Source: Cyanobium sp. PCC 7001 (GTDB lineage: Bacteria; Cyanobacteriota; Cyanobacteriia; PCC-6307; Cyanobiaceae). From it: a stretch of 64,000 nt of DNA. Made by a program: the position numbers and the translations under genes. Shown piece after piece: positions 50,481 to 61,495 of this stretch. Below the pieces are notes generated by a model, which worked only from the letters and a program-made list of their open reading frames with translations, had not been told where the DNA came from and did not search any database. The stretch spans positions 2,738,607-2,802,606 of the forward strand of contig NZ_DS990556.1 in assembly GCF_000155635.1 (NCBI RefSeq). The letters run 5' to 3'. Every line of letters begins with the position of its first letter. Positions within the stretch are counted from its first letter, which is position 1.

Positions 50481-51476
50481 TCAGATGCCGCTGGGCAGGC
50501 GGCGGGTGAGGTTGCGCAGCTTACGCAGGGCCTTCAGCTCCACCTGCCGCACCCGTTCCCGCGACACGTCCAGCTGGCGGCCGATCTCCGCCAGGGTGTG
50601 CCTGTCCCGGCCTTCCAGACCGAAGCGGAGCTGGAGCACATGGCGCTCCTGCTCGCTGAGGTGGTTCATCCAGTGGTCGAGCTGCTCGTGGTTGAGCCCC
50701 CGTTCCACCCGATCCAGGGGCTCCTCCTCGCTGGAGTCGGCGATGAGGTCACCCAGGAAGCTGCGCCCTTCGTCGCCGTTCACCGGCGCATCGAGGCTGG
50801 AGGTGGTGAGGGCCTGGCGCAGCAGGCCGTCGAGCTCGTCGAGGGGCATGTCCATCGCCTCAGCGATCTCGTGGCGGCTGGGCATGGCGCCCAGCTTGTG
50901 GGCCAGATCCAGGCTCACCTTGCGGATGGCGCTGAGCCGTTCGCTCAGATGCACCGGCAGGCGGATCGTGCGCGACTGGCAGGCGATGGCGCGGGTCATG
51001 CTCTGGCGGATCCACCAGAACGCGTAGGTGGAGAACTTGTAGCCGCGGGTGGGGTCGAATTTCTCCACGGCCCGCTCCAGACCCAGGGATCCTTCCTGGA
51101 TCAGATCGAGCAGTTCGAGGCCCTTGCCCTGGTACTTCTTGGCGACACTCACCACCAGACGAAGGTTCGCCTTCATCATCCGCTGCTTGGAACGCTTGCC
51201 GATCCGCAGCAGTTTCTTCTCGTGGTCGCTGTAGCTGGGTTTGGCGGCCTCCAGCAACTGCATCATGGCCTGCACCTGATTGCCCAGCTCGATCTCCTCC
51301 GCGGGAGTGAGCAGAGGTTCCCGGCCGATGCTGGCCAGGTACCAGCTGATCGGATCACTGCTGCGCCTGCGACTGCTCTCGCTGGTGCGACTGCTCTGGC
51401 TGGTTCCGCCCCTGATGGGAGTGCTCTGGCTGGAACTGCTCTCGTTGGTACTGGCGCCCAGGGACGAGGATTTCAT
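50481..51476 (-). CDS. Group 2 sigma-70 family RNA polymerase sigma factor
   Basis: A 331-residue primary-like but non-essential-type sigma factor. A Ser/Arg-rich N-terminus (~1-38) replaces region 1.1. Region 1.2/2 includes DPISWYLASIGREPLLTPAEE, LRLVVSVAKKYQGKGLEL and the -10-binding YKFSTYAFWWIRQSMTRAI. Region 3 and region 4.2 (LAEIGRQLDVSRERVRQVE) are complete. Several such factors occur per cyanobacterium and adjust transcription to light, nutrient or circadian signals; the specific one is not identified. Confidence 0.93.
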   Translation of the reverse strand: MKSSSLGASTNESSSSQSTPIRGGTSQSSRTSESSRRRSSDPISWYLASIGREPLLTPAEEIELGNQVQAMMQLLEAAKPSYSDHEKKLLRIGKRSKQRMMKANLRLVVSVAKKYQGKGLELLDLIQEGSLGLERAVEKFDPTRGYKFSTYAFWWIRQSMTRAIACQSRTIRLPVHLSERLSAIRKVSLDLAHKLGAMPSRHEIAEAMDMPLDELDGLLRQALTTSSLDAPVNGDEGRSFLGDLIADSSEEEPLDRVERGLNHEQLDHWMNHLSEQERHVLQLRFGLEGRDRHTLAEIGRQLDVSRERVRQVELKALRKLRNLTRRLPSGI

Positions 51477-51528
51477 GGGTCAGCAGTCGAGGAGTAATAC
51501 TATCTGCTCGAAATGGCTAGATCCGATG

Positions 51529-53295
51529 TTATTTCCATAACCCTTCAGCTTTTGCTTGCAAAAGCACACGATCAATGTGGCTGATTACACACGTTCCGTC
51601 TGTCGTCTCCGTGTTGCGTGCCGCTGTCATCAGCTCGGGATCCAGTTCTGCCAGCGCCTGGGCCACCGCCATCGGCGTGCAGCTCCCCGGTCCCAGGGCC
51701 TGTCTCACCCGTCCGCCCGCCGCGGCATGGGCGAGCACGGCGGTTGCCAGCAACGCCGCGTCCGCCTTTGGCCCCGCGGCGATCGCCACGGCTCCGAGGC
51801 CTGTTGTGTAGCCCGCCAGCACATCCCCGAGCCCGCTGCGGGCGGCGCTCGGCTCGGCCTCGCACAGCTGCCAGCAGCGGCCATCGGGGGCTGCCACCAC
51901 GCTGTGGGCGCCCTTGAGCACCAGGCTCACGCCTGCCGTCGCCGCCGCCCGGCAGGCGGCCTGGGGCGGGGATGCCGCGGCCAGGGCTGGAAACAGGCGG
52001 CCGAATTCCCCCCCATGGGGCGTGAGCCAGGTGGGGCCTGACCGGCCGCGCAGCCAGGCTTCTGGCGCGGTGTCGGGGCCGCCGGCCCCCGCCACGCAGA
52101 GACGGTTGAGACCATCGGCATCCAGCACCAGCAGGCCGCTGAAGCGCTGCAGCTGCCCCCAGGCCCGCCGTTCTTCGGCGGCTGCGGGGTGGTCCTGCCC
52201 CAGCCCAAGCCGGCCGAGACCGGGGCCCACCAGCACGGCATCGAGCCTCTCCAGGTCACGGTCGGCCAGGCCGCCCAGCAGCAGCGCTCCATGGGGATCG
52301 CAGTCGAGGGGCGGCTCCAGCACCAGGTGGGGGGCCCGGGCGGTGAGGGCTTCAGCCAGGGCCGCCGGGGCTGCCATGCGCAGACTGCCGCAGCCACTGG
52401 CGCCGGCCCCCAGCACGGCCAGCTGGGCCGCCCCTGGGTAGCGCAGGCTGCCGGTCACCAGGAGAACCCGCCCGCGCTCGTATTTCGACGCCGCCACCGG
52501 CGGGCGGGGCCAGGGGGCGCCGGCCAGGTCCTCCCAGCGCAGGCCCAGGGGCTGCTCGGGCGGCAAGGCCCCCAGCAGCGGCGCCGGCAACCCCAGCGGC
52601 ACCATCTCCAGGGCCCCCACCCAGTGCAGGGCGAGGTCCTGGATCAGGCCGAGCTTGACCAGCCCCAGGCAAAGGGTGCGACTGGCCCGGGCCGCCGCCG
52701 CCCCCAGGCAGCGGCCGCTGTCGCTGCAGAGGCCCGTGGGCACGTCGATCGCCACCAGGCCCCCTGGTCTCTCCCGCTCCCGCGCCGCCAGCAGAGACTC
52801 CAGGCTCTCCCCGGGCGGTCGGCTCTGGTTGAGGCCGAAAAGGGCATCGACCCACAGGCAGGGGTCGCCGGGATCGGGCGGCTCGGCGGCGATCGGAATG
52901 CCGAGCCAGGCGGCGTAGCGGCGGTGCGCGGCGGTGAGGGGCTTGAGCCGCTCGAAGGGGCACCACACCCGCACGGCGATGCCGGCCAGGTGGAGCTCCC
53001 GTGCCACCACCAGGCCATCGCCGCCGTTGTGGCCGGGGCCCACCAGCACCACGGCGCCCTCGCTTCGCAGCCTCGGGGCGTCGCCGGTGAGCAGCCGTTG
53101 GCTCAGGGCGAGCCCCGCCTTCTCCATCAGGGCCTCCATCGGCATGCCCTGCGCGAACAGCTGGGTCTCCAGGGCGGCCATCTGCTCCCCGCGCACCAGC
53201 AGGTGGGCGGCATCGCGGCCGGGCCAGTCCCTGGCCATCGCCGCCCGAGGCGGCCCGGGGGTGCGGGAGGAGGGGGCAGGCACGGCAACCCGCAC
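51529..53295 (-). CDS. nnr: NAD(P)HX epimerase/dehydratase bifunctional repair enzyme
   Basis: A 588-residue fusion. The N-terminal YjeF_N epimerase (~30-240) has [20 protein letters not shown] and [14 protein letters not shown]. The C-terminal ADP/ATP-dependent dehydratase (~265-560) has [54 protein letters not shown] and [15 protein letters not shown] with the catalytic Asp. It repairs hydrated NAD(P)H. The GTG start at 53295 gives an N-terminal extension; an ATG 19 codons later is plausible. Divergent from mnmA (44 bp). Confidence 0.94.
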   Translation of the reverse strand: MRVAVPAPSSRTPGPPRAAMARDWPGRDAAHLLVRGEQMAALETQLFAQGMPMEALMEKAGLALSQRLLTGDAPRLRSEGAVVLVGPGHNGGDGLVVARELHLAGIAVRVWCPFERLKPLTAAHRRYAAWLGIPIAAEPPDPGDPCLWVDALFGLNQSRPPGESLESLLAARERERPGGLVAIDVPTGLCSDSGRCLGAAAARASRTLCLGLVKLGLIQDLALHWVGALEMVPLGLPAPLLGALPPEQPLGLRWEDLAGAPWPRPPVAASKYERGRVLLVTGSLRYPGAAQLAVLGAGASGCGSLRMAAPAALAEALTARAPHLVLEPPLDCDPHGALLLGGLADRDLERLDAVLVGPGLGRLGLGQDHPAAAEERRAWGQLQRFSGLLVLDADGLNRLCVAGAGGPDTAPEAWLRGRSGPTWLTPHGGEFGRLFPALAAASPPQAACRAAATAGVSLVLKGAHSVVAAPDGRCWQLCEAEPSAARSGLGDVLAGYTTGLGAVAIAAGPKADAALLATAVLAHAAAGGRVRQALGPGSCTPMAVAQALAELDPELMTAARNTETTDGTCVISHIDRVLLQAKAEGLWK

Positions 53296-53339
53296 GGACG
53301 TCCCTTCATGATGGAGGGAGCCCCCCCTGCCGTCGCCCG

Positions 53340-54557
53340 TTGACCAGCGCCGCCCAAGTGCCGTGCCGCGCCGCTGCGCCCGCCCCAGCCCGTGCGGCCA
53401 CGCCCGCTGGCGCCGAGGCCCTGGAGCGGCTGCGCCACTGGCCCGGTGAGCACCGGGTGGCGGTGGGGCTCTCCGGCGGCGTGGACAGCTCCCTCACCGC
53501 CGCCCTGCTCGTGGAGGCCGGCTGGGAGGTGGAGGGGCTCACCCTCTGGCTGATGAGCGGCAAGGGAGCCTGCTGCGCCGAAGGGCTGGTGGATGCCGCG
53601 GGCATCTGCGAGCAGCTGGGGGTACCCCACCACGTGGTCGATTTCCGCGACCATTTCCGCGCCCAGATCGTCGATTTCCTGGTGGACGGCTACGCCGCCG
53701 GGGTCACGCCCCTGCCCTGCTCCCGTTGCAACCGGGAGGTGAAATTCGCTCCGATGCTGGCGTGGGCCCGGGAGCAGCGGGGTCTGGAGCGGCTGGCCAC
53801 AGGCCACTACGCCCGCGTGCGCCGCGCCGATGCCGCCGACCCTCTGCCCGTGCCGGGCGATGGCCGGGGACGGCATCAGCTGCTGCGGGGGCTCGATGCC
53901 CGCAAGGACCAGAGCTATTTCCTCTACGACCTGCCCCAGGAGGTGCTGGGGCGCCTCGTGTTCCCCCTCGGGGAGCTCACCAAGCCCGACACCCGCCAGG
54001 AGGCCGAGCGGCATGGGCTGCGTACCGCCCACAAGCCCGAGAGTCAGGACCTCTGCCTGGCCGATCACCACGGCTCGATGCGCGCCTTCCTCGATGCCCA
54101 CCTGCCCCCTCGCGACGGCGAGATCGTGCTCCAGGACGGCCGGGTGGTAGGCCGGCATGACGGCATCGAGCACTTCACCATCGGCCAGCGCAAGGGGCTT
54201 GGCGTGGCCTGGAGCGAACCGCTGCACGTGGTGCGGCTGGATGCGGCCTTCAACCGGGTGGTGGTGGCGCCACGGCGGGAAGCGGCCCGCGGCGACTGCG
54301 TGGTGGGGGCTGTGAACTGGGTGTCGATGGCCGCTCCGGACGCGCCTCTGGAGGTGATGGTTCAGGTGCGCTACCGCAGCGCGCCGGAGTGGGCCCTGCT
54401 CACCCCCCTGCCCGCCACCGAGGTGGACCAGGCTGCCCAGCGCCCGCACCGGGTGCGCCTGGAGTTCGCCGAGGAGCAGTTTTCGATCACCCCAGGCCAG
54501 GCGGCCGTGTTCTACGCGGGCGAGGTGCTGCTGGGCGGCGGCTTGATCCAGGCCTGA
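53340..54557 (+). CDS. mnmA: tRNA-specific 2-thiouridylase MnmA
   Basis: A 405-residue enzyme thiolating U34 of tRNA(Lys, Glu, Gln). PP-loop [19 protein letters not shown] (~40-58), catalytic Cys in [13 protein letters not shown] (~125), [33 protein letters not shown], and the second Cys in [12 protein letters not shown]. The start is a TTG at 53340; the first ~35 residues are Ala/Pro-rich and non-conserved, so a later start is possible. Convergent with the ferredoxin gene after 8 bp. Confidence 0.95.
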   Translation: MTSAAQVPCRAAAPAPARAATPAGAEALERLRHWPGEHRVAVGLSGGVDSSLTAALLVEAGWEVEGLTLWLMSGKGACCAEGLVDAAGICEQLGVPHHVVDFRDHFRAQIVDFLVDGYAAGVTPLPCSRCNREVKFAPMLAWAREQRGLERLATGHYARVRRADAADPLPVPGDGRGRHQLLRGLDARKDQSYFLYDLPQEVLGRLVFPLGELTKPDTRQEAERHGLRTAHKPESQDLCLADHHGSMRAFLDAHLPPRDGEIVLQDGRVVGRHDGIEHFTIGQRKGLGVAWSEPLHVVRLDAAFNRVVVAPRREAARGDCVVGAVNWVSMAAPDAPLEVMVQVRYRSAPEWALLTPLPATEVDQAAQRPHRVRLEFAEEQFSITPGQAAVFYAGEVLLGGGLIQA

Positions 54558-54565
54558 GGCCGGTT

Positions 54566-54811
54566 TCACCAGTACGGGTCGGTGGCCAGTTCCACCGTGA
54601 GGCTGCCGCAGCGGCTCGAGGGCACCGTGGCGATGCAGGCCCGCACCACGCGCCCATTCACTTCGATCTCACAGGCGCCGCAGCTGCCCCCCAGGCAACC
54701 GGTGGGGATCATCATGCCGGCCTGTTGGGCCGCCTCCAGCCAGGGACAACCGGGCTGCGCCGAGGTGCAGGAGCCATCGGGCCAGTGGATGGGGATGGGG
54801 CCTGGGGGCAT
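54566..54811 (-). CDS. 2Fe-2S ferredoxin-like protein
   Basis: An 81-residue protein with a plant-type ferredoxin fold. Cluster ligands C-x4-C-x2-C are in GCLGGSCGACEIEV (~38-51), with the fourth Cys in VRACIAT (~61). Its short spacing and the WLEAAQQAGMMIPTGC lead-in differ from photosynthetic ferredoxin, so it is a small specialised electron carrier. Its ATG overlaps the cobQ stop (TGATG), suggesting a link with cobamide synthesis or simply co-transcription. Confidence 0.9.
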   Translation of the reverse strand: MPPGPIPIHWPDGSCTSAQPGCPWLEAAQQAGMMIPTGCLGGSCGACEIEVNGRVVRACIATVPSSRCGSLTVELATDPYW

Positions 54812-56316
54812 CAGGGGTTCAGCAGGGGAGTCAGATCCACGTGGGCCTCGAAGGCATCGGCCAGCCGATCCAGCAGGGCATCGCGCTGCTGGGCATGGCT
54901 GGGCTGATGTTCGCTCAGGGGGGCCAGTCCGCGGCGCTGCCGGAGCAGGTTCAGCCAGCGGCGGCGCCAGGGTCCGGCGTCGAAGACGCCGTGCAGGTAG
55001 GTGCCGGCCACGACGCCCCCCTGCGTGCCCACCGGCTGCCACCAGCCCAGTCCACCCTCTGCCGCCAGAGGATGGGGGAGCCGGGCTTCGGCTTCGGTGG
55101 GGATCGTGGTGGTGCGGCCCCGATGCAGCTCGAACCCCTGCAGCTCCTGCGCCGCGCCGGGGCCGGCGGGCCACAGGGCCAGACTGTGCCGCTGCCGCAG
55201 CGCTTTGCTGCGGCCGTAGCGGGTGCGCAGGGGCAACAGCCCGAGCCCCACCTGGGGGCCGCTGCCTTCCAGGGCCTCGGGATCCTGCAGCTCCTGCCCC
55301 AGCATCTGCAGGCCGCCGCACAGGCCGAACACCTGGCCGCCGCGCTGCAGATGGGCCTGCAGTTGCTCCTTCCAGCCGTGGCGGTGCAGGGCGGCCAGGT
55401 CGCGCAGGGTCTGCTTGCTTCCCGGCAGGATCACCGCATCGGGCTGGCCGAGCGGCTCCTCGGGGCTCTGCCAGCGCAGCTGCACGCTGGGTTCGGCCTC
55501 CAGGGGGTCCAGATCGGAGAAGTTGCTCAGGGAGGGCAGCTTCAGCACCGTGATCTGGAGATCCGCCTGCGGTTTGCGGCCGCGCCGCTCCAGCAGGTCG
55601 AGGGAGTCTTCGGGGGGGAAGAGTTCATCCAGCCAGGGCATCACACCGAGTACGGGAATGCCGGTGTGCTGCTCGAGCCACTGACGTCCGCTGTCGAACA
55701 GTTCGCGGCGGCCGCGGAAGCGGTTGATCAGCAGCCCCCGGATGAGGGGACGCTGCACGGGAGAGAGCAGGGCCAGGGTGCCCACCAGCTGGGCGAACAC
55801 CCCGCCCCGCTCGATGTCGGCCACCAGCAGGCAGCGGGCCCGCAGGAACTGGGCCAGGCGCAGGTTGGTGAGGTCGCGGGCCTGCAGGTTCACCTCCACC
55901 GGGCTGCCGGCCCCCTCCAGCACCAGCCGCCCGCCTGGATGGCCGGCCTGCAGCTCCCGCAGCCCCTGACGGATCGCCGCCCAGCCGGGCCGGAACCAGT
56001 CGCGGTAGTAGTGCTCGGCCCGGGCGATGCCCACGCTTTGCCCCAGGTGGATCACCTCGCTGGTGCTGTCCCCCTGGGGCTTGAGCAGCACGGGATTCAT
56101 CGTGCAGCGGGGCTCGAGCCCAGCGGCCCAGGCCTGGAGGGCCTGGGAGTAGGCCATCTCGCCGCCGCCCTCGTCCACCCAGGCGTTGTTGCTCATGTTC
56201 TGCCCCTTGAACGGCAGGGGCTGCTCCCCCCGCCGCCGCAGCGCCCGGCAGAGGGCCGCGGTCATCAGCGACTTGCCGGCACCGCTGCTGGTTCCGAGCA
56301 CCATGAGCGCCGTCAC
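54811..56316 (-). CDS. cobQ: Cobyric acid synthase CobQ
   Basis: A 501-residue amidotransferase that amidates side chains of adenosyl-cobyrinate diamide. N-terminal ATPase part: [65 protein letters not shown]-terminal class I glutamine amidotransferase: [27 protein letters not shown] (catalytic Cys, ~340) and the His in GTYLHGVFD. The GTG start is supported by a 4-bp overlap (GTGA) with the Npun_F0494-family gene upstream. Confidence 0.96.
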   Translation of the reverse strand: MTALMVLGTSSGAGKSLMTAALCRALRRRGEQPLPFKGQNMSNNAWVDEGGGEMAYSQALQAWAAGLEPRCTMNPVLLKPQGDSTSEVIHLGQSVGIARAEHYYRDWFRPGWAAIRQGLRELQAGHPGGRLVLEGAGSPVEVNLQARDLTNLRLAQFLRARCLLVADIERGGVFAQLVGTLALLSPVQRPLIRGLLINRFRGRRELFDSGRQWLEQHTGIPVLGVMPWLDELFPPEDSLDLLERRGRKPQADLQITVLKLPSLSNFSDLDPLEAEPSVQLRWQSPEEPLGQPDAVILPGSKQTLRDLAALHRHGWKEQLQAHLQRGGQVFGLCGGLQMLGQELQDPEALEGSGPQVGLGLLPLRTRYGRSKALRQRHSLALWPAGPGAAQELQGFELHRGRTTTIPTEAEARLPHPLAAEGGLGWWQPVGTQGGVVAGTYLHGVFDAGPWRRRWLNLLRQRRGLAPLSEHQPSHAQQRDALLDRLADAFEAHVDLTPLLNP

Positions 56317-56708
56317 AGGCGCGGCCGGCTGCGCCGCAGCTGGTGGTGGAGGCGCTCCAGCAGGGGGGCCTCCGGGATCTCTCCGGGCCACTGATCCAGC
56401 AGGTCGCGGCCCATCGGCGTGAGCCGCACCCGTTCGGTGAGGCCCTGGCCATCCACCTCCCGTCGCAGCACCCCCAGCCGGATCAGCCACAGCCAGTGCT
56501 GCTCCACCCGCGCTACCCCCATCGGGCGGCGGCAGAGGCGGCCGGCCTCGGGCAGCCGGCAGAAGGCGCTGCTGCTCAGGGGGGTGGAGGCCACCAGCTC
56601 GTAGAACGCGCGGCGGAACGGCAGGCAGCGCAGGGCCTGGGAGGCCCGCACCCACGAGCGGCCGTCCTGATGGGGGGCAGGGGTGCCGTTGGGCGGCCGT
56701 CGTTTCAT
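56313..56708 (-). CDS. Npun_F0494-family protein
   Basis: A 131-residue basic protein matching the cyanobacterial Npun_F0494 family: [19 protein letters not shown], then [13 protein letters not shown] and [26 protein letters not shown], a winged-helix-like pattern. Function unknown. It is the first gene of the transcript with cobQ and the ferredoxin, overlapping cobQ by 4 bp. Divergent from maf. Confidence 0.75.
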   Translation of the reverse strand: MKRRPPNGTPAPHQDGRSWVRASQALRCLPFRRAFYELVASTPLSSSAFCRLPEAGRLCRRPMGVARVEQHWLWLIRLGVLRREVDGQGLTERVRLTPMGRDLLDQWPGEIPEAPLLERLHHQLRRSRPRL

Positions 56709-56738
56709 GGGGGGATTCTCCCTGACCCGCCACGGCCG

Positions 56739-57305
56739 ATGCTGGTTCTCGCTTCCGCCTCCCCGGCACGCCGGCGCCTGCTGGAGCAGGCGGGCATTCC
56801 CCATCGCGTTCAGGTGAGCGGTGTGGATGAGGAGGCCATCCACCAGCCCGATCCGCGCCAGCTGGTGCAGCAGCTGGCGCAGGCGAAAGCCCAGGCCGTA
56901 TGGGCGGCCGCCGACGAGGCGGCTCAGCCGGTGGCATCACCGGTGCTCGGCTGCGACTCGGTGCTGGTGTTCGGGGGGGAGACCTTCGGCAAGCCGCGGG
57001 ACGCCGCCGAGGCCACGGCGCGCTGGCGCCGCATGGCCGGAGGCTGGGGGGAGCTCCACACCGGCCACTGTCTGCTCCGCCCGGGTGGCAACACTCTGCT
57101 GGAGGTGGTCACCACCCGGGTGGTGTTTGCCCCGGTGGGGGAGGCGGCCATCGCCGCCTATGTGGCCAGCGGGGAACCCTTGCGCTGCGCGGGTGGCTTC
57201 GCCCTCGAGGGTCGCGGGGGGATGCTGATCGAGCGGCTGGAAGGCTGTTTCAGCAACGTGATCGGCCTCAGCCTGCCGCTGCTGCGCCGCTGGCTGCTCG
57301 ACTGA
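56739..57305 (+). CDS. maf: Maf-family nucleoside triphosphate pyrophosphatase
   Basis: A 188-residue house-cleaning pyrophosphatase. It starts [20 protein letters not shown], has [30 protein letters not shown] (catalytic Asp), LHTGHCLL and the C-terminal [22 protein letters not shown] split over ~150-172. The changed residues around LGCDSV suggest the YhdE/YceF variety but substrate is not certain. Convergent with the Cys-rich secreted protein gene after 7 bp. Confidence 0.93.
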   Translation: MLVLASASPARRRLLEQAGIPHRVQVSGVDEEAIHQPDPRQLVQQLAQAKAQAVWAAADEAAQPVASPVLGCDSVLVFGGETFGKPRDAAEATARWRRMAGGWGELHTGHCLLRPGGNTLLEVVTTRVVFAPVGEAAIAAYVASGEPLRCAGGFALEGRGGMLIERLEGCFSNVIGLSLPLLRRWLLD

Positions 57306-57312
57306 GCGGCCC

Positions 57313-58071
57313 TCAGCGATCGCTGAACAGCTCCCCGATGCCGTCGCTGGCGTTGCGAGCCCGCTGCAGCCCCTGGTTCTCCCGCGTGGCCACCAGCGTG
57401 AGCGTGCGCCAGCGGAACACACCGGTGTAGCCGTGGTCGATGAAGGTCACGGCCGAGGTGCCGGTGGCATCGGTCACCTCCAGGCGACCGCTGCGGTCGG
57501 TGAAATTGAAGCGGCGTCCATCCGGCTGGGTCACCACGTAGCGGGTCACGCCATTGCGGCGCTCCACCAGCCGCAGCGCGCAGTCGCCGTTGTGCAGCAC
57601 GGTGGTGCCATCCACCAGGCTGCAACGCCCCTGGTAGGAGGTCACGTCCCGGTCAGGGCGTGACACCTTGGCGAACAGATCGCGGGTCATGGTCTGCTCC
57701 GGGCGTCGGCGGCCGCCGTTGTCGCTCCAGCAGGTTTCCTCCCTGAGATCGCAGCGGGTGCCGTTGCTGAGGCTGAACTCCTGGGAGGGCCTGCGGCCGA
57801 TCAGGTCGACCCACAGCCGCCGCTCGGCCTGGGGCCCGAAGTAGCGGCGGGTGTCCTGCAGCGAAACGCCGTCGCGGGTGTAGCAGCTCTGGGCCGCCGC
57901 ATCACAGATCACGCCGTCGCTCGGGCTGGACACGCCTCTGGGGAGGGCATCGGCCGGGGCAGCCGTGCAGAGCAGGCCGGCGATGGCGGCCGCCCCGGCC
58001 GCCAGGGCGGTGAGGCTCCGTTCGCGCAGCTCCGGCAGCAGCTGGCGAATCGTTGGAGTGGGGGTGGTCAT
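57313..58071 (-). CDS. Secreted Cys-rich protein with Fels1/YcgJ-like segments
   Basis: A 252-residue protein with a signal peptide (LTALAAGAAAIAGLLCTAAPADA, cut near ~43). Three Cys-pair segments follow: ICDAAAQSCYTRDGVSL with RRYFGPQAERRLW, RCDLREETCWSDNGG, and RCSLVDGTTVLHNGDCALR. The first is like the Fels1/YcgJ family. The C-terminus (~170-240) is beta-rich (YVVTQPDGRRFNFTDRSG, FIDHGYTGVFRWRTLTL). Function unknown; the paired Cys suggest disulfides. ATG at 58071 starts the signal peptide. Confidence 0.75.
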   Translation of the reverse strand: MTTPTPTIRQLLPELRERSLTALAAGAAAIAGLLCTAAPADALPRGVSSPSDGVICDAAAQSCYTRDGVSLQDTRRYFGPQAERRLWVDLIGRRPSQEFSLSNGTRCDLREETCWSDNGGRRRPEQTMTRDLFAKVSRPDRDVTSYQGRCSLVDGTTVLHNGDCALRLVERRNGVTRYVVTQPDGRRFNFTDRSGRLEVTDATGTSAVTFIDHGYTGVFRWRTLTLVATRENQGLQRARNASDGIGELFSDR

Positions 58072-58252
58072 GGTGGACAGGTGTGTGGGAGTGGCGACCG
58101 GCAGGACGTCCTGCGGCGCGCCCACGACGCTATGGAGCCTGTCTGTCCCAGCCATGACCGGCAGCCCGCGAGATCTGACCAGATCTGACAGGCCCGCCCC
58201 AGCAACCTGGCAGGTCCTGAAGCCTTGGGGCCTTAGCCGTGGGGTCGAAGCC

Positions 58253-58285
58253 AAAAAAAGACCCCCGCCGGAAGGCGGAGGTCCA
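58253..58285 (-). terminator. Intrinsic terminator of psbD-psbC
   Basis: Minus strand: GACCTCCGCC/GGCGGGGGTC stem with a TTCC loop, followed by TTTTTTT, about 40 bp after the psbC stop. Confidence 0.88.
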
Positions 58286-58323
58286 GGGAAGGGATTCCGA
58301 TGGGGAAGAACCCCGATGGGGAC

Positions 58324-59712
58324 TCAGTCGAGGTCCGGCATGGCCAGGGTGGGCTCGGCCTGACGGTCGATCCCCTTCTCGAAACCGGCGGCGGCGGCGC
58401 GGGCGCGGCCGGCGTGCCAGAGGTGTCCCACCAGGAAGAAGAAGGCCAGCACGAACTGCGTGGAGGCCAGCCACTGGCGGATGTTCACGAAGTTCACCGA
58501 GTTGGGCTCGGTGATGATGCCGCCCACCGAGTTCAGGGACGCGTTGGGGGCGTGGGTCATGTACTCCGCCGCGCGGCGCACCTGCCAGGGCTGAATGTCG
58601 TTCTGGAGCTTGTCGAGGCTCAGGCCGTTGGGGCCCCGCAGGGGCTCCAGCCAGGGACCGCGGAAATCCCAGAAGCGCATGGTCTCACCCCCGAAGATGA
58701 TCTCGCCGGTGGGGGAGCGCATCAGGTACTTGCCCAGACCGGTGGGACCCATGGCGGAGCCGATGTTGGCGCCGAGACGCTGGTCGCGCACCAGGAAGGT
58801 GAAGCTCTGGGCCTGGGAGGCTTCGGCGTTGGTCGGGCCGTAGAACTCCGAGGGGTAGGCGGTGTTGTTGAACCAGATGTAGGACGAGGCGATGAAGCTC
58901 ATCAGGCTGAGCGCGCCGAGGCTGTAGCTCAGGTAGGCCTCACCGTTCCAGATGAAGGCACGGCGCACCCAGCCGAAGGGCTTGGTGATCACGTGCCAGA
59001 TGCCACCGAAGATGCAGATCAGGCCGATCCAGATGTGGCCGCCGATGATGTCTTCCATCGAGTCCACCCCGATGATCCAGCCCTCACCACCGAAGGGAGC
59101 GCGGGTGAGATAGCCGAAGATCACACCGGGGTTGAGGGTGGGGTTGGTGATCAGGCGCACGTCGCCGCCGCCCGGTGCCCAGGTGTCGTAGACACCGCCG
59201 AAGAACATGGCCTTGAAGACCAGCAGCAGGGCGCCGACGCCCAGAAGAATCAGGTGATAACCAATGATGTTGGTCATCTGATTCTTGTCGCGCCAGTCCT
59301 GGGAGAAGAAGGAGGAGTAGTTCTCCAGGATCTCAGGACCGCGCAGGGCGTGATACAGACCACCCAGGCCGAGCACGGCCGAGCTGATCAGGTGGAGCAC
59401 CCCCACCACGAAGAAGGGATAGAGATCGGTGACCTCACCGCCAGGACCCACGCCGTAGCCGAGGGTGGCCACGTGGGGCATGCAGATCAGCCCCTGCTCG
59501 TACATGGGCTTGTCGAAGGTGAAGTGGCTCACCTCGAAGAGCATCATGGCGCCGGCCCAGAAGACCATCAGGCCGGCGTGGGCGACGTGGGCGCCGAGCA
59601 GGCGACCGGAGAGGTTGATCAGGCGGGCGTTGCCGGCCCACCAGGCGTAGCCGGTGGAGTCGAGGTCCTTGCCCCCGACACTCACCAGGCCGGAATTAAA
59701 GGGCGTTTCCAC
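58324..59712 (-). CDS. psbC: Photosystem II CP43 protein
   Basis: A 462-residue six-helix chlorophyll-binding antenna of photosystem II. It starts [17 protein letters not shown] at a GTG, as usual for psbC, with GAAGAGGT about nine bases upstream as ribosome site inside psbD. Conserved parts include [29 protein letters not shown], and the lumenal loop with [16 protein letters not shown] and [14 protein letters not shown] near the Mn cluster. The start overlaps the psbD end by 17 bp. The Glu/Arg of [11 protein letters not shown] that touch the oxygen-evolving centre are present. Confidence 0.98.
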   Translation of the reverse strand: METPFNSGLVSVGGKDLDSTGYAWWAGNARLINLSGRLLGAHVAHAGLMVFWAGAMMLFEVSHFTFDKPMYEQGLICMPHVATLGYGVGPGGEVTDLYPFFVVGVLHLISSAVLGLGGLYHALRGPEILENYSSFFSQDWRDKNQMTNIIGYHLILLGVGALLLVFKAMFFGGVYDTWAPGGGDVRLITNPTLNPGVIFGYLTRAPFGGEGWIIGVDSMEDIIGGHIWIGLICIFGGIWHVITKPFGWVRRAFIWNGEAYLSYSLGALSLMSFIASSYIWFNNTAYPSEFYGPTNAEASQAQSFTFLVRDQRLGANIGSAMGPTGLGKYLMRSPTGEIIFGGETMRFWDFRGPWLEPLRGPNGLSLDKLQNDIQPWQVRRAAEYMTHAPNASLNSVGGIITEPNSVNFVNIRQWLASTQFVLAFFFLVGHLWHAGRARAAAAGFEKGIDRQAEPTLAMPDLD

Positions 59713-60754
59713 GGGGCAGTACCTCTTCAGGGAAGACGAAGTTTTCGTGCGGCTGGTCAGCCGGTGCCATCCAGGCGCGGATGCCTTCATTCAGAAGAAT
59801 GTTCTTCGTGTAGAAGGTCTCGAACTCGGGGTCCTCCGCCGCGCGGATCTCCTGCGACACGAAGTCGTAGGCGCGCAGGTTCAGGGCCAGGCCGATGATG
59901 CCGATGCTGCTGGTCCACAGACCCATCACCGGCACGAACAGCATGAAGAAGTGCAGCCAGCGCTTGTTGGAGAAGGCGATCCCGAAGATCTGGCTCCAGA
60001 AGCGGTTGGCGGTGACCATCGAATAGGTCTCCTCCTCCTGGGTGGGCTCGAACGCCTTAAAGGTGTTCGACTGCTCGCCGTCCTCGAACAGGGTGTTCTC
60101 CACCGTGGCGCCGTGGATGGCGCACAGCAGCGCACCGCCCAGGATGCCGGCCACGCCCATCATGTGGAACGGGTTCAGCGTCCAGTTGTGGAAGCCCTGC
60201 AGGAACAGCAGGAAGCGGAAGATGGCCGCCACGCCGAAGCTGGGCGCGAAGAACCAGCTGCTCTGACCCAGGGGGTACATCAGGAACACGCTGACGAACA
60301 CCGCGATCGGACCGGAGAAGGCGATGGCGTTGTAGGGACGGATGCCCACCAGACGGGCGATCTCGAACTGACGCAGCATGAAGCCGATCAGACCGAAGGC
60401 GCCGTGCAGGGCCACGAACGGCCAGAGGCCACCGAGCTGCACCCAGCGCACGAAGTCACCCTGGGCTTCCGGGCCCCAGAGCAGCAGCAGGCTGTGGCCC
60501 ATGGCATCGGCCGGGGTGCTCACCGCCGCGGTGAGGAAGTTGCAGCCCTCCAGGTAGGAGCTGGCAATGCCGTGGGTGTACCAGGAGGTGGCGAAGGTGG
60601 TGCCGGTCAGCCAGCCGCCCAGCGCCAGGTAGGCGCAGGGGAAGAGCAGCAGGCCGGACCACCCGACAAATACGAAACGGTCGCGCTTGAGCCAGTCATC
60701 GAGGACGTCGAACCATCCCCGTGCCGCTGGCGCGCGCCCTACAGCGATCGTCAT
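59696..60754 (-). CDS. psbD: Photosystem II D2 protein
   Basis: A 352-residue reaction-centre subunit. [20 protein letters not shown] start, chlorophyll and QA pocket motifs ([57 protein letters not shown]) all intact. ATG at 60754 is the family start; an upstream in-frame extension to 60907 is not conserved. The mRNA leader is ~90+ bases. Overlaps psbC in the usual way. Confidence 0.98.
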   Translation of the reverse strand: MTIAVGRAPAARGWFDVLDDWLKRDRFVFVGWSGLLLFPCAYLALGGWLTGTTFATSWYTHGIASSYLEGCNFLTAAVSTPADAMGHSLLLLWGPEAQGDFVRWVQLGGLWPFVALHGAFGLIGFMLRQFEIARLVGIRPYNAIAFSGPIAVFVSVFLMYPLGQSSWFFAPSFGVAAIFRFLLFLQGFHNWTLNPFHMMGVAGILGGALLCAIHGATVENTLFEDGEQSNTFKAFEPTQEEETYSMVTANRFWSQIFGIAFSNKRWLHFFMLFVPVMGLWTSSIGIIGLALNLRAYDFVSQEIRAAEDPEFETFYTKNILLNEGIRAWMAPADQPHENFVFPEEVLPRGNAL

Positions 60755-60922
60755 GGAGGAAGCGGGATACCGGGCGATGGTAACAATGTTCCCGGGGATC
60801 GCGAGGCAGGTTGCAACGGGCTGAAATCCCTTGTCGCAACTGGCTTTTAGGTATTTCTTCCAATCCTGGCCCCCAGTCGGGGGGCCAAGAGCCAGGATGG
60901 GCGCCATTCACCCCATTCCTGG

Positions 60923-61495
60923 ATGCCTCCCTCCGACGTGAAGGCCTCTGATGCGCAGGACCAGTCCGCCGTGCTCGAGCAGCCGGTGCTCGGCTCCCGC
61001 CGACCCTCCAATCTGGCCATGGCCGTGGTGGTGAGCCTCGGCGGCGTGGGCTTCCTCCTCACGAGCCTCTCGAGCTACCTGGGGATGGATCTGCTGCCGA
61101 TCGGCCACCCGGCCGAGCTGGTCTATGTGCCCCAGGGGCTGGTGATGGGGCTCTACGGCGTGGCCGCGGTGCTGCTGGCGTCCTACCTGTGGACTGTGAT
61201 CGGTCTGGATGTGGGCGCCGGCAGCAACCGCTTCGACCGTGCCGCCGGTTCGGCCAGGATCCGCCGCCGCGGCTTCCGCCAGGTGATCGATGTGGACATT
61301 CCTCTGCGGGAGATCCAGGCGGTGAAGGTGGAGGTCCGGGACGGACTCAACCCGCGCCGGCGACTGGCGCTGAAGCTGCAGGGGCGCCGGGATCTGCCTC
61401 TCACCCGCGTCGGTGAGCCCATGCCCCTGGCCGATCTGGAGAGTTCCGGCGCCCAGCTGGCCCGGTTTCTCGGTGTGCCCCTGGAGGGGGTATGA
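60923..61495 (+). CDS. ycf4: Photosystem I assembly protein Ycf4
   Basis: A 190-residue protein with two membrane helices (~32-52 and ~70-90) and a stromal/cytosolic domain: [27 protein letters not shown]-like [17 protein letters not shown], and [18 protein letters not shown]. It assists photosystem I assembly. It is divergent from psbD (168-bp gap holding both promoters) and overlaps the cyclophilin gene by 4 bp. Confidence 0.95.
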   Translation: MPPSDVKASDAQDQSAVLEQPVLGSRRPSNLAMAVVVSLGGVGFLLTSLSSYLGMDLLPIGHPAELVYVPQGLVMGLYGVAAVLLASYLWTVIGLDVGAGSNRFDRAAGSARIRRRGFRQVIDVDIPLREIQAVKVEVRDGLNPRRRLALKLQGRRDLPLTRVGEPMPLADLESSGAQLARFLGVPLEGV

